Source: a virus. From it: DNA of 41,398 nt. The notes beneath the pieces are model-generated. The model made no database searches, was not told the DNA's origin, and was given only the letters and a program-made list of their open reading frames with translations. Position 1 is the first letter of the stretch; each line of letters opens with the position of its first letter. The stretch covers positions 1 to 41,398 of IMG/VR virus record IMGVR_UViG_3300032356_000004; one strand, given 5' to 3'. Shown in pieces: positions 25,444 to 33,021 of this stretch. Position numbers and translations under genes: made by a program.

Positions 25444-25483
25444 AATAGCATTAAAATACAAAGATGGTATTATATTACCAATT
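25444..25483. repeat. 40-bp perfect direct repeat, copy 2, upstream of a promoter
   Basis: Identical to 23289-23328 over 40 bases. It ends 12 bases before the -35 box of the cassette promoter. Sequence similarity between the two control regions continues weakly through promoter and leader, so the whole control region was probably duplicated. Confidence 0.9.
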
Positions 25484-25720
25484 ATGTCATTATATATATA
25501 ATTGAATTCTATTATATGGGTTTTTCTATGAATCAATTCCAGAATTAAAATATTTTATTAAACTTGCAGGATATTATTAAATAAATGATGTTTTATTAAA
25601 CAGTATATATATTATTAAAGTTTACTAATGCAAATGATTTTATTAATAACATGAAACTCCTGGATCGTAACACGGGTGTTTAACTAAAATACCAAAGGTT
25701 TTTGGGGTTCTGAATGAAAC
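25484..25720. other. Very AT-rich stretch with repeated TTTTATTAAA motifs
   Basis: Almost only A and T for about 170 bases, with several copies or near copies of TTTTATTAAA (around 25553, 25593 and 25637) and TATATATA runs. It lies directly next to the tandem 23-bp repeats. This combination resembles the unwinding element and iterons of a theta origin, but no initiator gene is identified. Confidence 0.5.
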
Positions 25721-25829
25721 CCTAAGACCGAATTCCAATTATACCTAAGACCGAATTCCAATTATACCTAAAAAAGCAAAACCGAATTCCAATTTTAGCT
25801 CTGGAGCCAAAACCGTTTTTCAATTTTAG
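25721..25829. repeat. Tandem iteron-like repeats (two perfect 23-bp units plus two degenerate units)
   Basis: The core ACCGAATTCCAATT starts at 25727, 25750 and 25781, with a degraded copy (ACCGTTTTTCAATT) at 25812. The first two are full 23-bp direct repeats in tandem; the others follow at 31-base spacing. The core contains an EcoRI-type palindrome. Another full copy is at 23481. Suggested role: initiator or regulator binding sites. Confidence 0.85.
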
Positions 25830-25840
25830 ACAAAAAAAGA

Positions 25841-25861
25841 GGCTAGATTGTTAGTCTAGCC
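25841..25861 (-). terminator. Intrinsic terminator at the end of the early operon
   Basis: The arms GGCTAGA and TCTAGCC pair over 7 bp with a 7-base loop. On the minus strand they are followed by TCTTTTTTTG. It lies about 90 bases after the stop of the ankyrin-like gene. This would end the roughly 10-kb early transcript. Confidence 0.85.
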
Positions 25862-25953
25862 CAAGCACATTGTGAGAGGATAAATGAAAACAATTACAAA
25901 TCGAGAGGTTCGTGATTAAATGAAAATTGCATTACAATAAGATTATACCCTAG

Positions 25954-26133
25954 TTATACCAACATGTCAACATTATTTTCTATTATTTTTTCTATTTTTT
26001 TATGCTTGAATAGTTTAGCATAGTCTAACGGTGTTTTGTTATCATAATCTTTGATGTGCAAATCGCATTTATATTGACCTATTAACAACTCAGTAAGTTT
26101 TATGTTATTTGTTACTACTGCTGTGAATATCAT
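25954..26133 (-). CDS. 59-residue ankyrin-repeat-like protein
   Basis: ATG 26133 lies 10 bases after the stop of the radical SAM gene. The AAGGAG in that gene's last codons is 17 bases away, so translation is probably coupled. The peptide fits ankyrin geometry. A helix pair NIKLTELLIGQ is followed by a beta-hairpin DLHIKDYDNKTPLDYAK, with the family TPLxxA motif, then a helix KHKKIEKIIENN. Isolated ankyrin repeats rarely fold alone, so it may bind a partner, be a fragment of a larger host protein, or act as a decoy. Confidence 0.7.
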   Translation of the reverse strand: MIFTAVVTNNIKLTELLIGQYKCDLHIKDYDNKTPLDYAKLFKHKKIEKIIENNVDMLV

Positions 26134-26143
26134 TGTTCTTGGT

Positions 26144-26836
26144 TTATTTTCTCCTTAGCATTGGTCTGATAGCCCACTCCATGCATTTCTTGGCTGGATA
26201 TTTATTCTTCCGTTTCGCTTCCACTGCATGCATATAGCACATTTCATAATTAGATTCGTCTGGTATCAGGAACTTAGGCAGGTCTGGGTATGCCGTTGTT
26301 ATATCGTATAGCAGGTCTTTGGGCAGTTGCTCAGTGACTAGAATGTTAATCTCGTCAATATTGGTTAGTCCTTTATTTATTGTGTATGAGCTTGAGGCTC
26401 TTATTGTTACACAATTCCATATTTTCTCAGGCTGTTTGCAATGCAGCTTATCAAATGGGTTTGTTCCGTTGGTCTGCACAATGATTGTTTCATAGTTGTA
26501 TAAACTATCGCATAGAGCAACAAGTTGGAAGTGTCCTATAGATGTGGGTTCACCGCCAGAAAGAACTACAGTCACAGGTGCAACGGCTTGGGTTCTAAAT
26601 ACTGCTTGAAATATGCTTTTGACAGGTTTAACAATATCGTGTCTTGACTCGTAGCAATACTGTGGTGTTATACAGTTCTTACATAATAGATTGCAGCCTG
26701 TTATGTTTATTTTGTCTGCAAACATCCCTTGATGGTAGCCATAGGGTATAACTCCAAACAGTTCTACCGAGGATACATGTATAACACTATTTCTTGCTTG
26801 TTCGTATTCTTGTTTTGATATCAGCAAACTCTCCAA
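26144..26836 (-). CDS. Radical SAM protein, QueE/NrdG-like
   Basis: I start at TTG 26836 because AAGGAG lies 8 bases upstream, giving 230 residues. The 4Fe-4S site is GCNLLCKNC (Cys 48, 52, 55; spacing CX3CX2C). It is preceded by VELFGVIPYGYHQG where QueE has its entry loop. SGGEPT (93-98) is the SAM amino-group motif, and QTNGT (121-125) matches the QueE-type strand. QueE makes 7-carboxy-7-deazaguanine for queuosine or modified phage DNA. NrdG activates anaerobic ribonucleotide reductase. No QueD, QueC, FolE, DpdA or NrdD gene is present, so the substrate stays open. It may support a host pathway. Confidence 0.75.
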   Translation of the reverse strand: MESLLISKQEYEQARNSVIHVSSVELFGVIPYGYHQGMFADKINITGCNLLCKNCITPQYCYESRHDIVKPVKSIFQAVFRTQAVAPVTVVLSGGEPTSIGHFQLVALCDSLYNYETIIVQTNGTNPFDKLHCKQPEKIWNCVTIRASSSYTINKGLTNIDEINILVTEQLPKDLLYDITTAYPDLPKFLIPDESNYEMCYMHAVEAKRKNKYPAKKCMEWAIRPMLRRK

Positions 26837-27068
26837 TGATATATCTCCTTGTTTCAATATTTGATACTGGTAGTATCAAATGCTTATACGGGATTGATAG
26901 TTTATCAGCAATAGTGTGTATTAGGTATTGGTCTTTGTAGTTTTTTGAGCCGACATAAAGTATTTCTACCAAATCCTCGTAGGATATGTTAATCAACTTA
27001 GCAATCTCCAGTAGCGGCATCTTTGTTATTTTTACAAGATGCTGTAATAGGTCAATGTCGCTTGTCAT
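26787..27068 (-). CDS. Unknown 93-residue protein with helix-turn-helix-like start
   Basis: Using ATG 27068 the product is 93 residues; a GTG at 27080 is the alternative. The first part (LLQHLVKITKMPLLEIAKLI, then NISYEDLVEILYVG) looks like an XRE-type helix-turn-helix. The next part (HTIADKLSIPYKHLILPVSN) reads like a second one. It could bind DNA, or be a structural helical protein. Its end overlaps the radical SAM gene by 50 bases and its start overlaps the zinc-ribbon gene, so these three are co-translated. Specific function unknown. Confidence 0.65.
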   Translation of the reverse strand: MTSDIDLLQHLVKITKMPLLEIAKLINISYEDLVEILYVGSKNYKDQYLIHTIADKLSIPYKHLILPVSNIETRRYIIGEFADIKTRIRTSKK

Positions 27069-27300
27069 ATTGCTTAACACACTCCCTGCAGATATTATGG
27101 TTTCTGATAGTGTATTCTGAGTATGGCTTCAGTTGTTTACACCTCCTACATTGTTTCACATCAACCGTTTCGACCTCTTGTTTTTTTTCTGCGGAACATT
27201 TTTTGCATTGCCATTTATTGAAGTCTGAGTATGGCATAGGGTTACCGAACTCAAATCCGCATTTAATACAACTAACCTTTTTTAACGGTCGCTTTGCCAT
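27052..27300 (-). CDS. Small protein with two zinc ribbons
   Basis: The 82-residue product has two Cys4-type knuckle pairs. SCIKCGFEFG with WQCKKCSAEKK forms the first. KQCRRCKQLKP with HNICRECVKQYDKRH forms the second. The second half has the pattern of the small HNH-linked or endonuclease-associated zinc domain (CRRCK, then CRECV), but no HNH catalytic His/Asn is present. It likely binds nucleic acid or a protein partner. It follows a strong AAAGGAGG site and overlaps the next gene by 17 bases. Confidence 0.8.
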   Translation of the reverse strand: MAKRPLKKVSCIKCGFEFGNPMPYSDFNKWQCKKCSAEKKQEVETVDVKQCRRCKQLKPYSEYTIRNHNICRECVKQYDKRH

Positions 27301-27315
27301 GCAAGCCTCCTTTTT

Positions 27316-27465
27316 TTATGATTTGTATAGTTCAAGTGATTTCTTTATGCGCTCTTTGCTGTTGTGTCTTTTATCTAAAAACCCAGCAAAGCTGGTCTTT
27401 TTAAAAAATGCAGGTTGATTACACCATGCAGCTAGGTCAGTATAAAATTGTGAATGTTCGCTCAT
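27316..27465 (-). CDS. Unknown 49-residue protein
   Basis: ATG 27465 has GGGAG 5 bases upstream. The 49-residue basic peptide has a Phe/Trp-containing first half (DLAAWCNQPAFFKK) and a basic helical end (SKERIKKSLELYKS). There is no membrane segment. It fills the gap between the two-helix membrane protein and the zinc ribbon protein in the same direction. No family is recognised. Confidence 0.55.
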   Translation of the reverse strand: MSEHSQFYTDLAAWCNQPAFFKKTSFAGFLDKRHNSKERIKKSLELYKS

Positions 27466-27504
27466 ACTAGCTCCCATTATTCTTTTTGTTTTTGTTTGCT
27501 CATT

Positions 27505-27705
27505 TTATTTTGCTCCGTACATCGCTGAAATAGTTATCACCAGCAAGGCTGCAAGTAAGGCAAATACACCACTAACAGCTTCCTCTATGTGGTTCTTGCA
27601 ATCCTCTTTGAATAACTTACTACCAAAATACATAGCAAGTCCAGTGAACATCCGTAACATGCCTACAACAACAAGTAATTTTACTATCAGTTCCTTTTCT
27701 GTCAT
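27505..27705 (-). CDS. Small membrane protein with two predicted helices
   Basis: The 66-residue product has hydrophobic segments at about 7-27 (KLLVVVGMLRMFTGLAMYFG) and 44-63 (VSGVFALLAALLVITISAMY). A short charged loop with CKNH joins them. This looks like a two-pass inner-membrane protein. In an early operon such proteins may affect host membrane processes or superinfection, but this is inference. The start overlaps the preceding gene by 4 bases (ATGA). Confidence 0.65.
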   Translation of the reverse strand: MTEKELIVKLLVVVGMLRMFTGLAMYFGSKLFKEDCKNHIEEAVSGVFALLAALLVITISAMYGAK

Positions 27706-27944
27706 TTTTCTACTCCTATTATTTTTATTGTATTGTCTGTATCTCTAATCCGTTTTATTCTTCCTTCTGCAATAAGGTCATCGACAACATAGTAAACATA
27801 GAATTCTAGGTTAGTCTGCTCACCTATGGTTTTTACTGCTTCTTGGAAGATAGCCTTTGTGTCCATAGGGTTATCTTTTGTGATTCTGGCAATTAAAACC
27901 TTCAGCTTTTTATACCAATCTTGGTTTTTGTAGGTTGTTCTCAA
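27702..27944 (-). CDS. Unknown 80-residue protein, possible winged helix
   Basis: Residues 25-80 (MDTKAIFQEAVKTIG, then FYVYYVVDDLIAEGRIKRIRD and TIKIIGVEK) alternate helices and a closing hairpin as in a winged-helix domain. The first 25 residues are basic. It overlaps the primase-helicase stop by 4 bases (ATGA) and the membrane protein start by 4 bases, so all three are translated together. A DNA-binding helper of replication is plausible but not shown. Confidence 0.65.
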   Translation of the reverse strand: MRTTYKNQDWYKKLKVLIARITKDNPMDTKAIFQEAVKTIGEQTNLEFYVYYVVDDLIAEGRIKRIRDTDNTIKIIGVEK

Positions 27945-30424
27945 TTCCTCACCTCTCTATATGTCAAGTTATCACATTTACTACATTTGTGAATTATCAC
28001 ATTGCCTTTTTTCTTTACTGCTACAGCCGAACCAAAATTGCAGTAGTCGCAAACTATCGTGTCGCCGTTCTCTATCGGTTCTTCAGGTATATCAACAATC
28101 AAATCATCGCATACAACACACCATAGGCTCTTACTGCCGTTCATAACCGAAACCACTTTATACCCTTTATCGGTAAATCGCTTATCTCTAATCCTGCGGA
28201 ACAGCCAGCCAATTCGTTTTATATTTGGCGTATCGTATTTAAAACAGTCCATCAACGAATCAGGCATTACTTCTTCTATATTTGGGTTGTTCTTTAAGAT
28301 GGTTGATAGTTTCTTAATGCTCATTTCTTGCGTGCCGTATATGTCATAGAACCTCTGCAAAAATACTTCCCACTGATATGTTTCCACATCAGCCACATTA
28401 TTAAGGCTATGCCTATTCTCCAGAAAGCCGTTAATTCCTGCGTTAGCAAGGATATTACCTACTGTTTTACACCATTTCTCAAATGAACCTATCACTGGAA
28501 CATCATAATCAAATCGTTCATTGCAATACCACGCTTTGATTAATACATATAAAGACTTGAGTAGCTTGTTCCTGTTGTGCATAACATAGTTTTCCAGCTC
28601 GGCATATTTAAAACCTTGTCTCTCATCAGGTCTTGCGGTCGCTGCATCCATTCTTATAAGAATAGACCGTCTGGAAGTTTCAGCATCCACCTGCACATTA
28701 TTTCCTGTAACGCAAATAGTGAGTGAGTTCTTAACATTAGCCACTCTGTTTGTGTTTAATAGTCTAGCTGATATAGTTCCAGATGTAACAACCGCTGCAA
28801 GTGAACTACCTTTAACCATACTTGATACATTATCAAAACTTATTAATGTCTTATTCGATAACAAGAAACTAAACAGGGTTTTTCTTAGCTCGTCTGGGTC
28901 ACTAGGAAAAGTAGTTTCACAAGTAATGCCAGTTGTAATAAGACTGCATACCTTGAATAGTTTACTTTTACCAGTGCCTTCTGTTGGTGCATCTATAACA
29001 AATATTGGAACATTGTCAAACTGGTTTCTGAGTATAACTGTAAGCATTAGAGCAATCACATGGGTTTTACTTGCAGAATCCACAAAAGGGAAATCGCAAA
29101 ACACATCATTGATTACTTTTACTGCTTCCTCTACCTCCTCAAAAGTTACAGTATTAAACGGTTCAATATTTATTTTGTTAGAATCATAGAATAGTTTTTG
29201 TTTTTTATTATATCCGTGCTGGAATATTATATCGCCGTTATCGCACACTATCGGAGTATAGGTTATGCCTTCTAATGGCAATAACTCATAATCCGCTGTA
29301 AGCAGTGCAGATACAATATCAGAAGGCAAAGCAGTTACATGTGTATATTCACCTTTTGCGTTGACCTTCACAAAGTTAGCATTCATTAATAGAAAACTAA
29401 TCAAATGACTCCTGCTGAAATCTTGGATATAATAATTATCGTTCTCGTCCTTAGTGACGGTAGCAAGCCCACCAAGATACTTATACAAAAAAGGGTTTTC
29501 TATATTTTTCCTTTTGATGAGTTTTATAATATCGTTTATTATATCTATACTGGGTCTGCCATTTATCTGGATATACGGCAATTCACTTGATTCTGGTTCA
29601 CTTATTGACTGCTTAGGCTTATATGTATCTACTGTTAGCTCAATTGCCTTGGTGATAGTGCTGTGCCTGTAATCGCTACGTTCCCACTTCTCCCTGTAGA
29701 GTCCAGATTCTCTAAACAGCCTATCAATCTCGTTATAGTCTTTATTTGTATAAAAAGCTAGATGGCAACATAATGCTAGGTCAGCACTAGAATCATCACC
29801 AGAATATTTAGAGGTATCGCCTTTATACAATGCAAGGAAATCATCTCCATTTTTAGCATTCTGAGCAATTTCTAATATATCTAACTTTGGCTTTGTGTTG
29901 GTATCCTTCTTCATGTATTTCTTGTAGAACACATCAAAGTTAGCTTGCATGTCTATTATGTCATTCTTATTACCATAAACATTGCCCGTAACACCCATGA
30001 ACCTGTTTTTAACATAACATTCGATATTCAATCGGGTATTCTTGCAGTATTTCTCATCTGTATTAGCCTTGAGCCAAATATGAATACCGTTATTACTCAT
30101 AGAATATTCGATGTATGTTCCGTAAAACAGCTCTATAACTTTCTTTGCGGTATCGCTTAGTTTTCCATCTTGGATACATTTATCAATATCAACTACTGAT
30201 ATGCCGTCATCTTCCGTGATAGCATAAGCGATACCGTCAAAGTCATCATTATAGTATGACTCTAGCACTGTTTCATAGTTCGTCCAAGTGTTAGGGTCAT
30301 TAATCTTAGCATAGTGCCCATTAGGTTGTCTCGGCGTCTTTCTTCCATCATCCTCTAACTTCAAAAGAACCCATTTTCTCTGGGTTTTCAATGTCAAGGG
30401 TATGTTGCTTCCAATTATCATCAT
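27941..30424 (-). CDS. Primase-polymerase/helicase replication protein
   Basis: This 827-residue protein has three parts. Residues 1 to about 175 resemble an archaeo-eukaryotic primase domain (GISVVDIDKCI, then YSMSNNGIHIWLKA). About 200-265 (DLALCCHLAFYTNKDYNEID and YRHSTITKAIE) matches the helix bundle that follows the primase in NrS-1/D5-type phage enzymes. Near residue 480 is a Walker A (APTEGTGKSKL), then LISFDNVSS and VTGNN, an SF3-like helicase. The C-terminus is a zinc ribbon (CDYCN, CSKCD). It likely primes and unwinds at the origin. A second ATG at 30421 is also possible. Confidence 0.85.
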   Translation of the reverse strand: MMIIGSNIPLTLKTQRKWVLLKLEDDGRKTPRQPNGHYAKINDPNTWTNYETVLESYYNDDFDGIAYAITEDDGISVVDIDKCIQDGKLSDTAKKVIELFYGTYIEYSMSNNGIHIWLKANTDEKYCKNTRLNIECYVKNRFMGVTGNVYGNKNDIIDMQANFDVFYKKYMKKDTNTKPKLDILEIAQNAKNGDDFLALYKGDTSKYSGDDSSADLALCCHLAFYTNKDYNEIDRLFRESGLYREKWERSDYRHSTITKAIELTVDTYKPKQSISEPESSELPYIQINGRPSIDIINDIIKLIKRKNIENPFLYKYLGGLATVTKDENDNYYIQDFSRSHLISFLLMNANFVKVNAKGEYTHVTALPSDIVSALLTADYELLPLEGITYTPIVCDNGDIIFQHGYNKKQKLFYDSNKINIEPFNTVTFEEVEEAVKVINDVFCDFPFVDSASKTHVIALMLTVILRNQFDNVPIFVIDAPTEGTGKSKLFKVCSLITTGITCETTFPSDPDELRKTLFSFLLSNKTLISFDNVSSMVKGSSLAAVVTSGTISARLLNTNRVANVKNSLTICVTGNNVQVDAETSRRSILIRMDAATARPDERQGFKYAELENYVMHNRNKLLKSLYVLIKAWYCNERFDYDVPVIGSFEKWCKTVGNILANAGINGFLENRHSLNNVADVETYQWEVFLQRFYDIYGTQEMSIKKLSTILKNNPNIEEVMPDSLMDCFKYDTPNIKRIGWLFRRIRDKRFTDKGYKVVSVMNGSKSLWCVVCDDLIVDIPEEPIENGDTIVCDYCNFGSAVAVKKKGNVIIHKCSKCDNLTYREVRN

Positions 30425-30455
30425 TTCCCTCTTTATTTGTAATTCTTGGTGTTGC

Positions 30456-30821
30456 TTATCTGTAGTCTGGGTCTGCTTCTTGCTGCTGTGTTTGCAGTGG
30501 TTTCTTTTCTAGGCTTGTGACTGTTTGAGCAACAATTCTAGTATTGATTCTTGTATTGTTGTTATTATCAATCCATAAGTTGTTTTGCATAGAACCTGCT
30601 ACTAATACTAGGTCACCTCTATCGATGTAGTCAGCAACAAATTTAGCTGTTTTGTCCCACGCAATAATATTGAAGAAATCAGTTACTTTATCTCCGTCTT
30701 TGTCTTTAAAAACTCTATCAACGGCAATAGTAAAATTTACTACTTGTTTTGTTTCCCCTAATATTTTGAATTCAGGGTCGGCCGTGAGTCTGCCTACTAA
30801 TGTTACTTGATTGAAGTGCAC
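30456..30821 (-). CDS. ssb: Single-stranded DNA-binding protein
   Basis: The 121-residue product begins MHFNQVTLVGRLTADPEFK, continues QVVNFTIAVDR and DFFNIIAWDKTAKFVADYI, and has GDLVLVAGSMQNN. This is the OB fold of bacterial/phage SSB. The C-terminus is Gln-rich and ends EADPDYR rather than the usual acidic DDDIPF-type tip, so binding to host SSB-partner proteins may be altered. It lies between the RecT side and the primase-helicase. Confidence 0.95.
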   Translation of the reverse strand: MHFNQVTLVGRLTADPEFKILGETKQVVNFTIAVDRVFKDKDGDKVTDFFNIIAWDKTAKFVADYIDRGDLVLVAGSMQNNLWIDNNNNTRINTRIVAQTVTSLEKKPLQTQQQEADPDYR

Positions 30822-30833
30822 TTATTGTTCTCC

Positions 30834-31115
30834 TTAGCTCTTAGTGATATTTCCTAATTGAGTTCTCATAAAATCTATTGTTTCAGCGTCACCAGCGTCA
30901 TCAGCATCTTCAGCTAATGTGTTTAGTGATTGTGTTATAAAATCTATCATTTTGGCTTTTATAACCTCGTCACTGTCGCCATCATGTATTGTTAGATTTT
31001 TAATATCTTCGATAGCATTTACTATTTTTATTAGTGATGACATCGCAACTCCATTGTTATGTAGCAAAATGGCATTTTTTGTCTGTAATTCATTAATTCT
31101 TTCTGTGTTATCCAT
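30834..31115 (-). CDS. Unknown 93-residue helical protein
   Basis: The product is acidic and helical, with heptad-like stretches (RINELQTKNAILLHNN and LIKIVNAIEDIKNL). An Asp/Ala-rich segment near the C-terminus (EDADDAGDAETIDF) follows. It lies between recT and ssb, 12 bases from each, so it is co-expressed with recombination genes. It could be a partner of either one or a DNA mimic, but I cannot name a family. Confidence 0.75.
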   Translation of the reverse strand: MDNTERINELQTKNAILLHNNGVAMSSLIKIVNAIEDIKNLTIHDGDSDEVIKAKMIDFITQSLNTLAEDADDAGDAETIDFMRTQLGNITKS

Positions 31116-31127
31116 GCTTAACGTTCC

Positions 31128-32192
31128 TTATTCGTCTATAAATGGGTTAGATTTGTTTACATACTGCATAGCTTTTTCTGGTGTTTCAGCCAGTTTTATC
31201 AACTCTGAAATAACTTCTTTTGCCTGTGTTAGGCTTGTTGGGTAATCTAGTTTACAATCATTCAAGAAAAGCCGCAAGGCATCATCATCATCCTTAAAAA
31301 GTTTCTTCTTAAATGAAAGTATAGTACTTTCCTGCTTCTGTGTCATTGGTGCAGCCTTGGGGGATTCCATTACAAGTTCACCCTCAACAACCTGCTCAAT
31401 GACTGATTGCTTTGTTGTTTCTTGCCTTTTCTCTTGGAGCTTCTGCACTAGCTCGTTAGTCTTAGTAATCTTAGGCTTTTTTATTTCTTCTTCAACATCC
31501 TCTATGTCCACATAAATATTATCCGATACAATGCTATCCATCGCCATAGCTCTAGTTAGTTCTTTTGACTTAGGCACATATTTGAGCAATCGCTTAGTTA
31601 CTGTTTTCTTTGCCATTTCACTGTAGAACGCAACCCATGTATTATCCACATAAGGGTTCATAGATTGCCTTCTTGCGGTTTCAATCTCGGCCTTTGTCAT
31701 CACATCTGCGTTTATCTCACCGTTTGCCAATTTCACCACCGCATAAGCATGGGTAATCTTTGATTGGTCGGCTACTCCGCAAGGGATATGCTTGATTTTT
31801 ATTTCAAGTCCTAACTCGTATTCAAATATATCACCTTCGTAAACTGGATGTGCCCTTATGATTCTTATATCTGAGTTCCTGTAAGCAAGAGTTATAAAAC
31901 CTTTGTATCCTGGCATCGCTTGGCATTTACCGTCTTTTCTTGGTATAAGATATGCCTCTCCATGTTGACTACCAACCTCTAATCCGAGTTCTATAATCTC
32001 AGATACAGCATTAAATATATGTATCGGTTTACATTTTAGTAAATTTTCGTTAGTCATCACCTCTCTAAGTATAATCATTATTACTTTGTTGATGTCTAAA
32101 TCTACGTTTATCTTCTGTAGTTCCTTGCTTCTATCTTCCAGAAAAACCCTTAATGCTCTGATAGGGTTATTTGTGACCTGTATGTTATCCAT
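31128..32192 (-). CDS. recT: RecT family recombinase (single-strand annealing)
   Basis: This is a 354-residue protein with the RecT core. ECKP-like KCKPIHIFNAVSEIIELGLEV is followed by GEAYLIPRK, MPGYKGFITLAYRN and IIRAHPVYEGDIFEYE. TKAEIETARRQSMN and WVAFYSEMAKKTVTKRLLKYVPKS are family landmarks. RecT anneals complementary single strands made by a partner exonuclease, here YqaJ. The Glu/Lys/Gln-rich linker (about 230-285) and the small C-terminal helical part are less conserved. Start overlaps the preceding gene by 8 bases. Confidence 0.95.
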   Translation of the reverse strand: MDNIQVTNNPIRALRVFLEDRSKELQKINVDLDINKVIMIILREVMTNENLLKCKPIHIFNAVSEIIELGLEVGSQHGEAYLIPRKDGKCQAMPGYKGFITLAYRNSDIRIIRAHPVYEGDIFEYELGLEIKIKHIPCGVADQSKITHAYAVVKLANGEINADVMTKAEIETARRQSMNPYVDNTWVAFYSEMAKKTVTKRLLKYVPKSKELTRAMAMDSIVSDNIYVDIEDVEEEIKKPKITKTNELVQKLQEKRQETTKQSVIEQVVEGELVMESPKAAPMTQKQESTILSFKKKLFKDDDDALRLFLNDCKLDYPTSLTQAKEVISELIKLAETPEKAMQYVNKSNPFIDE

Positions 32193-32619
32193 CAGTTAGT
32201 CTCCTATCAATCAGTATATCGTTTATATCGTTAATAACCTCAAGGAAAGCTTGAAGCTGATTACCAAATACATAAATCTCGTTTTTCATATCTGGCTGAT
32301 TTGCTTCAACAAACTCGTATATAGTTATCTTTAATGTTTTGTCCTTGTCAAGATAATCTATTTCAAAGTAATCGTTATCTACTTTAAAATAAAAATCTGA
32401 TAATTCTGAAACTTGCTTACTCGGCTTACATATAGAATAACGCAAATTGAAATGTATATTTAACATTTTGACTATATTGCTTAAGTACCTTGTGTCAATT
32501 TCTACCGTTTTTATGTCGTTCTGAGAATTTGTTATACGGAGAACTGTTTTATCTTTAAAAACAGTACCGTCATATAATTCAAACTTTAAGCTATTTGATT
32601 TTATCTCTATTTTTTTCAT
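32185..32619 (-). CDS. Unknown 144-residue protein in the recombination cluster
   Basis: The protein is beta-rich at the start (KIEIKSNSLKFELYDGTVFK, then KTVLRITNSQNDIKTVEIDT), with a helical middle and a long helix near the end (LQAFLEVINDINDILIDRR). It has no metal or nucleotide motif. Placed between rusA and recT with an 8-base overlap to recT, it may support recombination. No family is recognised. Confidence 0.75.
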   Translation of the reverse strand: MKKIEIKSNSLKFELYDGTVFKDKTVLRITNSQNDIKTVEIDTRYLSNIVKMLNIHFNLRYSICKPSKQVSELSDFYFKVDNDYFEIDYLDKDKTLKITIYEFVEANQPDMKNEIYVFGNQLQAFLEVINDINDILIDRRLTDG

Positions 32620-32622
32620 AAC

Positions 32623-33021
32623 CTACTCCATTTCATATACTACTATCTTTACTCCTGGTGAATCTGCAAGATGTTTTTTTATTGTAGCTTCTACCACCCT
32701 GCTATCGTTAGTATAAACCAAGTCTTGGAGGCAGTCGCCCACAAGTTTAGAAAGGTTATCCCAATCAGGCTTAGTATCATAATGAGATTTCTTTTTAGCC
32801 CAACTCTTAGGCTTCATAAAATAAAAGTCTAATTCCAACCTCACAGGCTTATCTGTAAGTCGCTCTGGTCTGTGCATACCGATATAGGTTTTTAGATAGT
32901 TCTTGTAATCTACTACATCTTTGTGGTCTGCAATCCCAAAAAACTTACCTCGCCTAACTACCTTACCTGCTCTTTGAGGCACTGCCTTACCTGGAATATA
33001 TATCTCAAAGTATGGTATCAT
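32623..33021 (-). CDS. rusA: RusA-like Holliday junction resolvase
   Basis: The 132-residue product has the RusA core: KPDWDNLSKLVGDCLQD (residues 84-100) followed by YTNDSRV (103-109). The acidic residues Asp86, Asp88, Asp100 and Asp106 fit the metal centre. Basic residues KKK at about 76-78 suit DNA contact. It would cut four-way junctions made during recombination and replication. Length is typical. Start overlaps the previous gene by 4 bases (ATGA). Confidence 0.92.
   Translation of the reverse strand: MIPYFEIYIPGKAVPQRAGKVVRRGKFFGIADHKDVVDYKNYLKTYIGMHRPERLTDKPVRLELDFYFMKPKSWAKKKSHYDTKPDWDNLSKLVGDCLQDLVYTNDSRVVEATIKKHLADSPGVKIVVYEME

Noticed and set aside
25721-25829. CRISPR-like array
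   Set aside because: Two units are directly tandem with no spacer, the others are degenerate with 31-base periods, and no cas gene is present. Iterons fit better.
28719-29189. Plus-strand open frame of 156 codons
   Set aside because: It is antisense to the helicase domain of the primase-helicase, whose motifs are clear on the minus strand.
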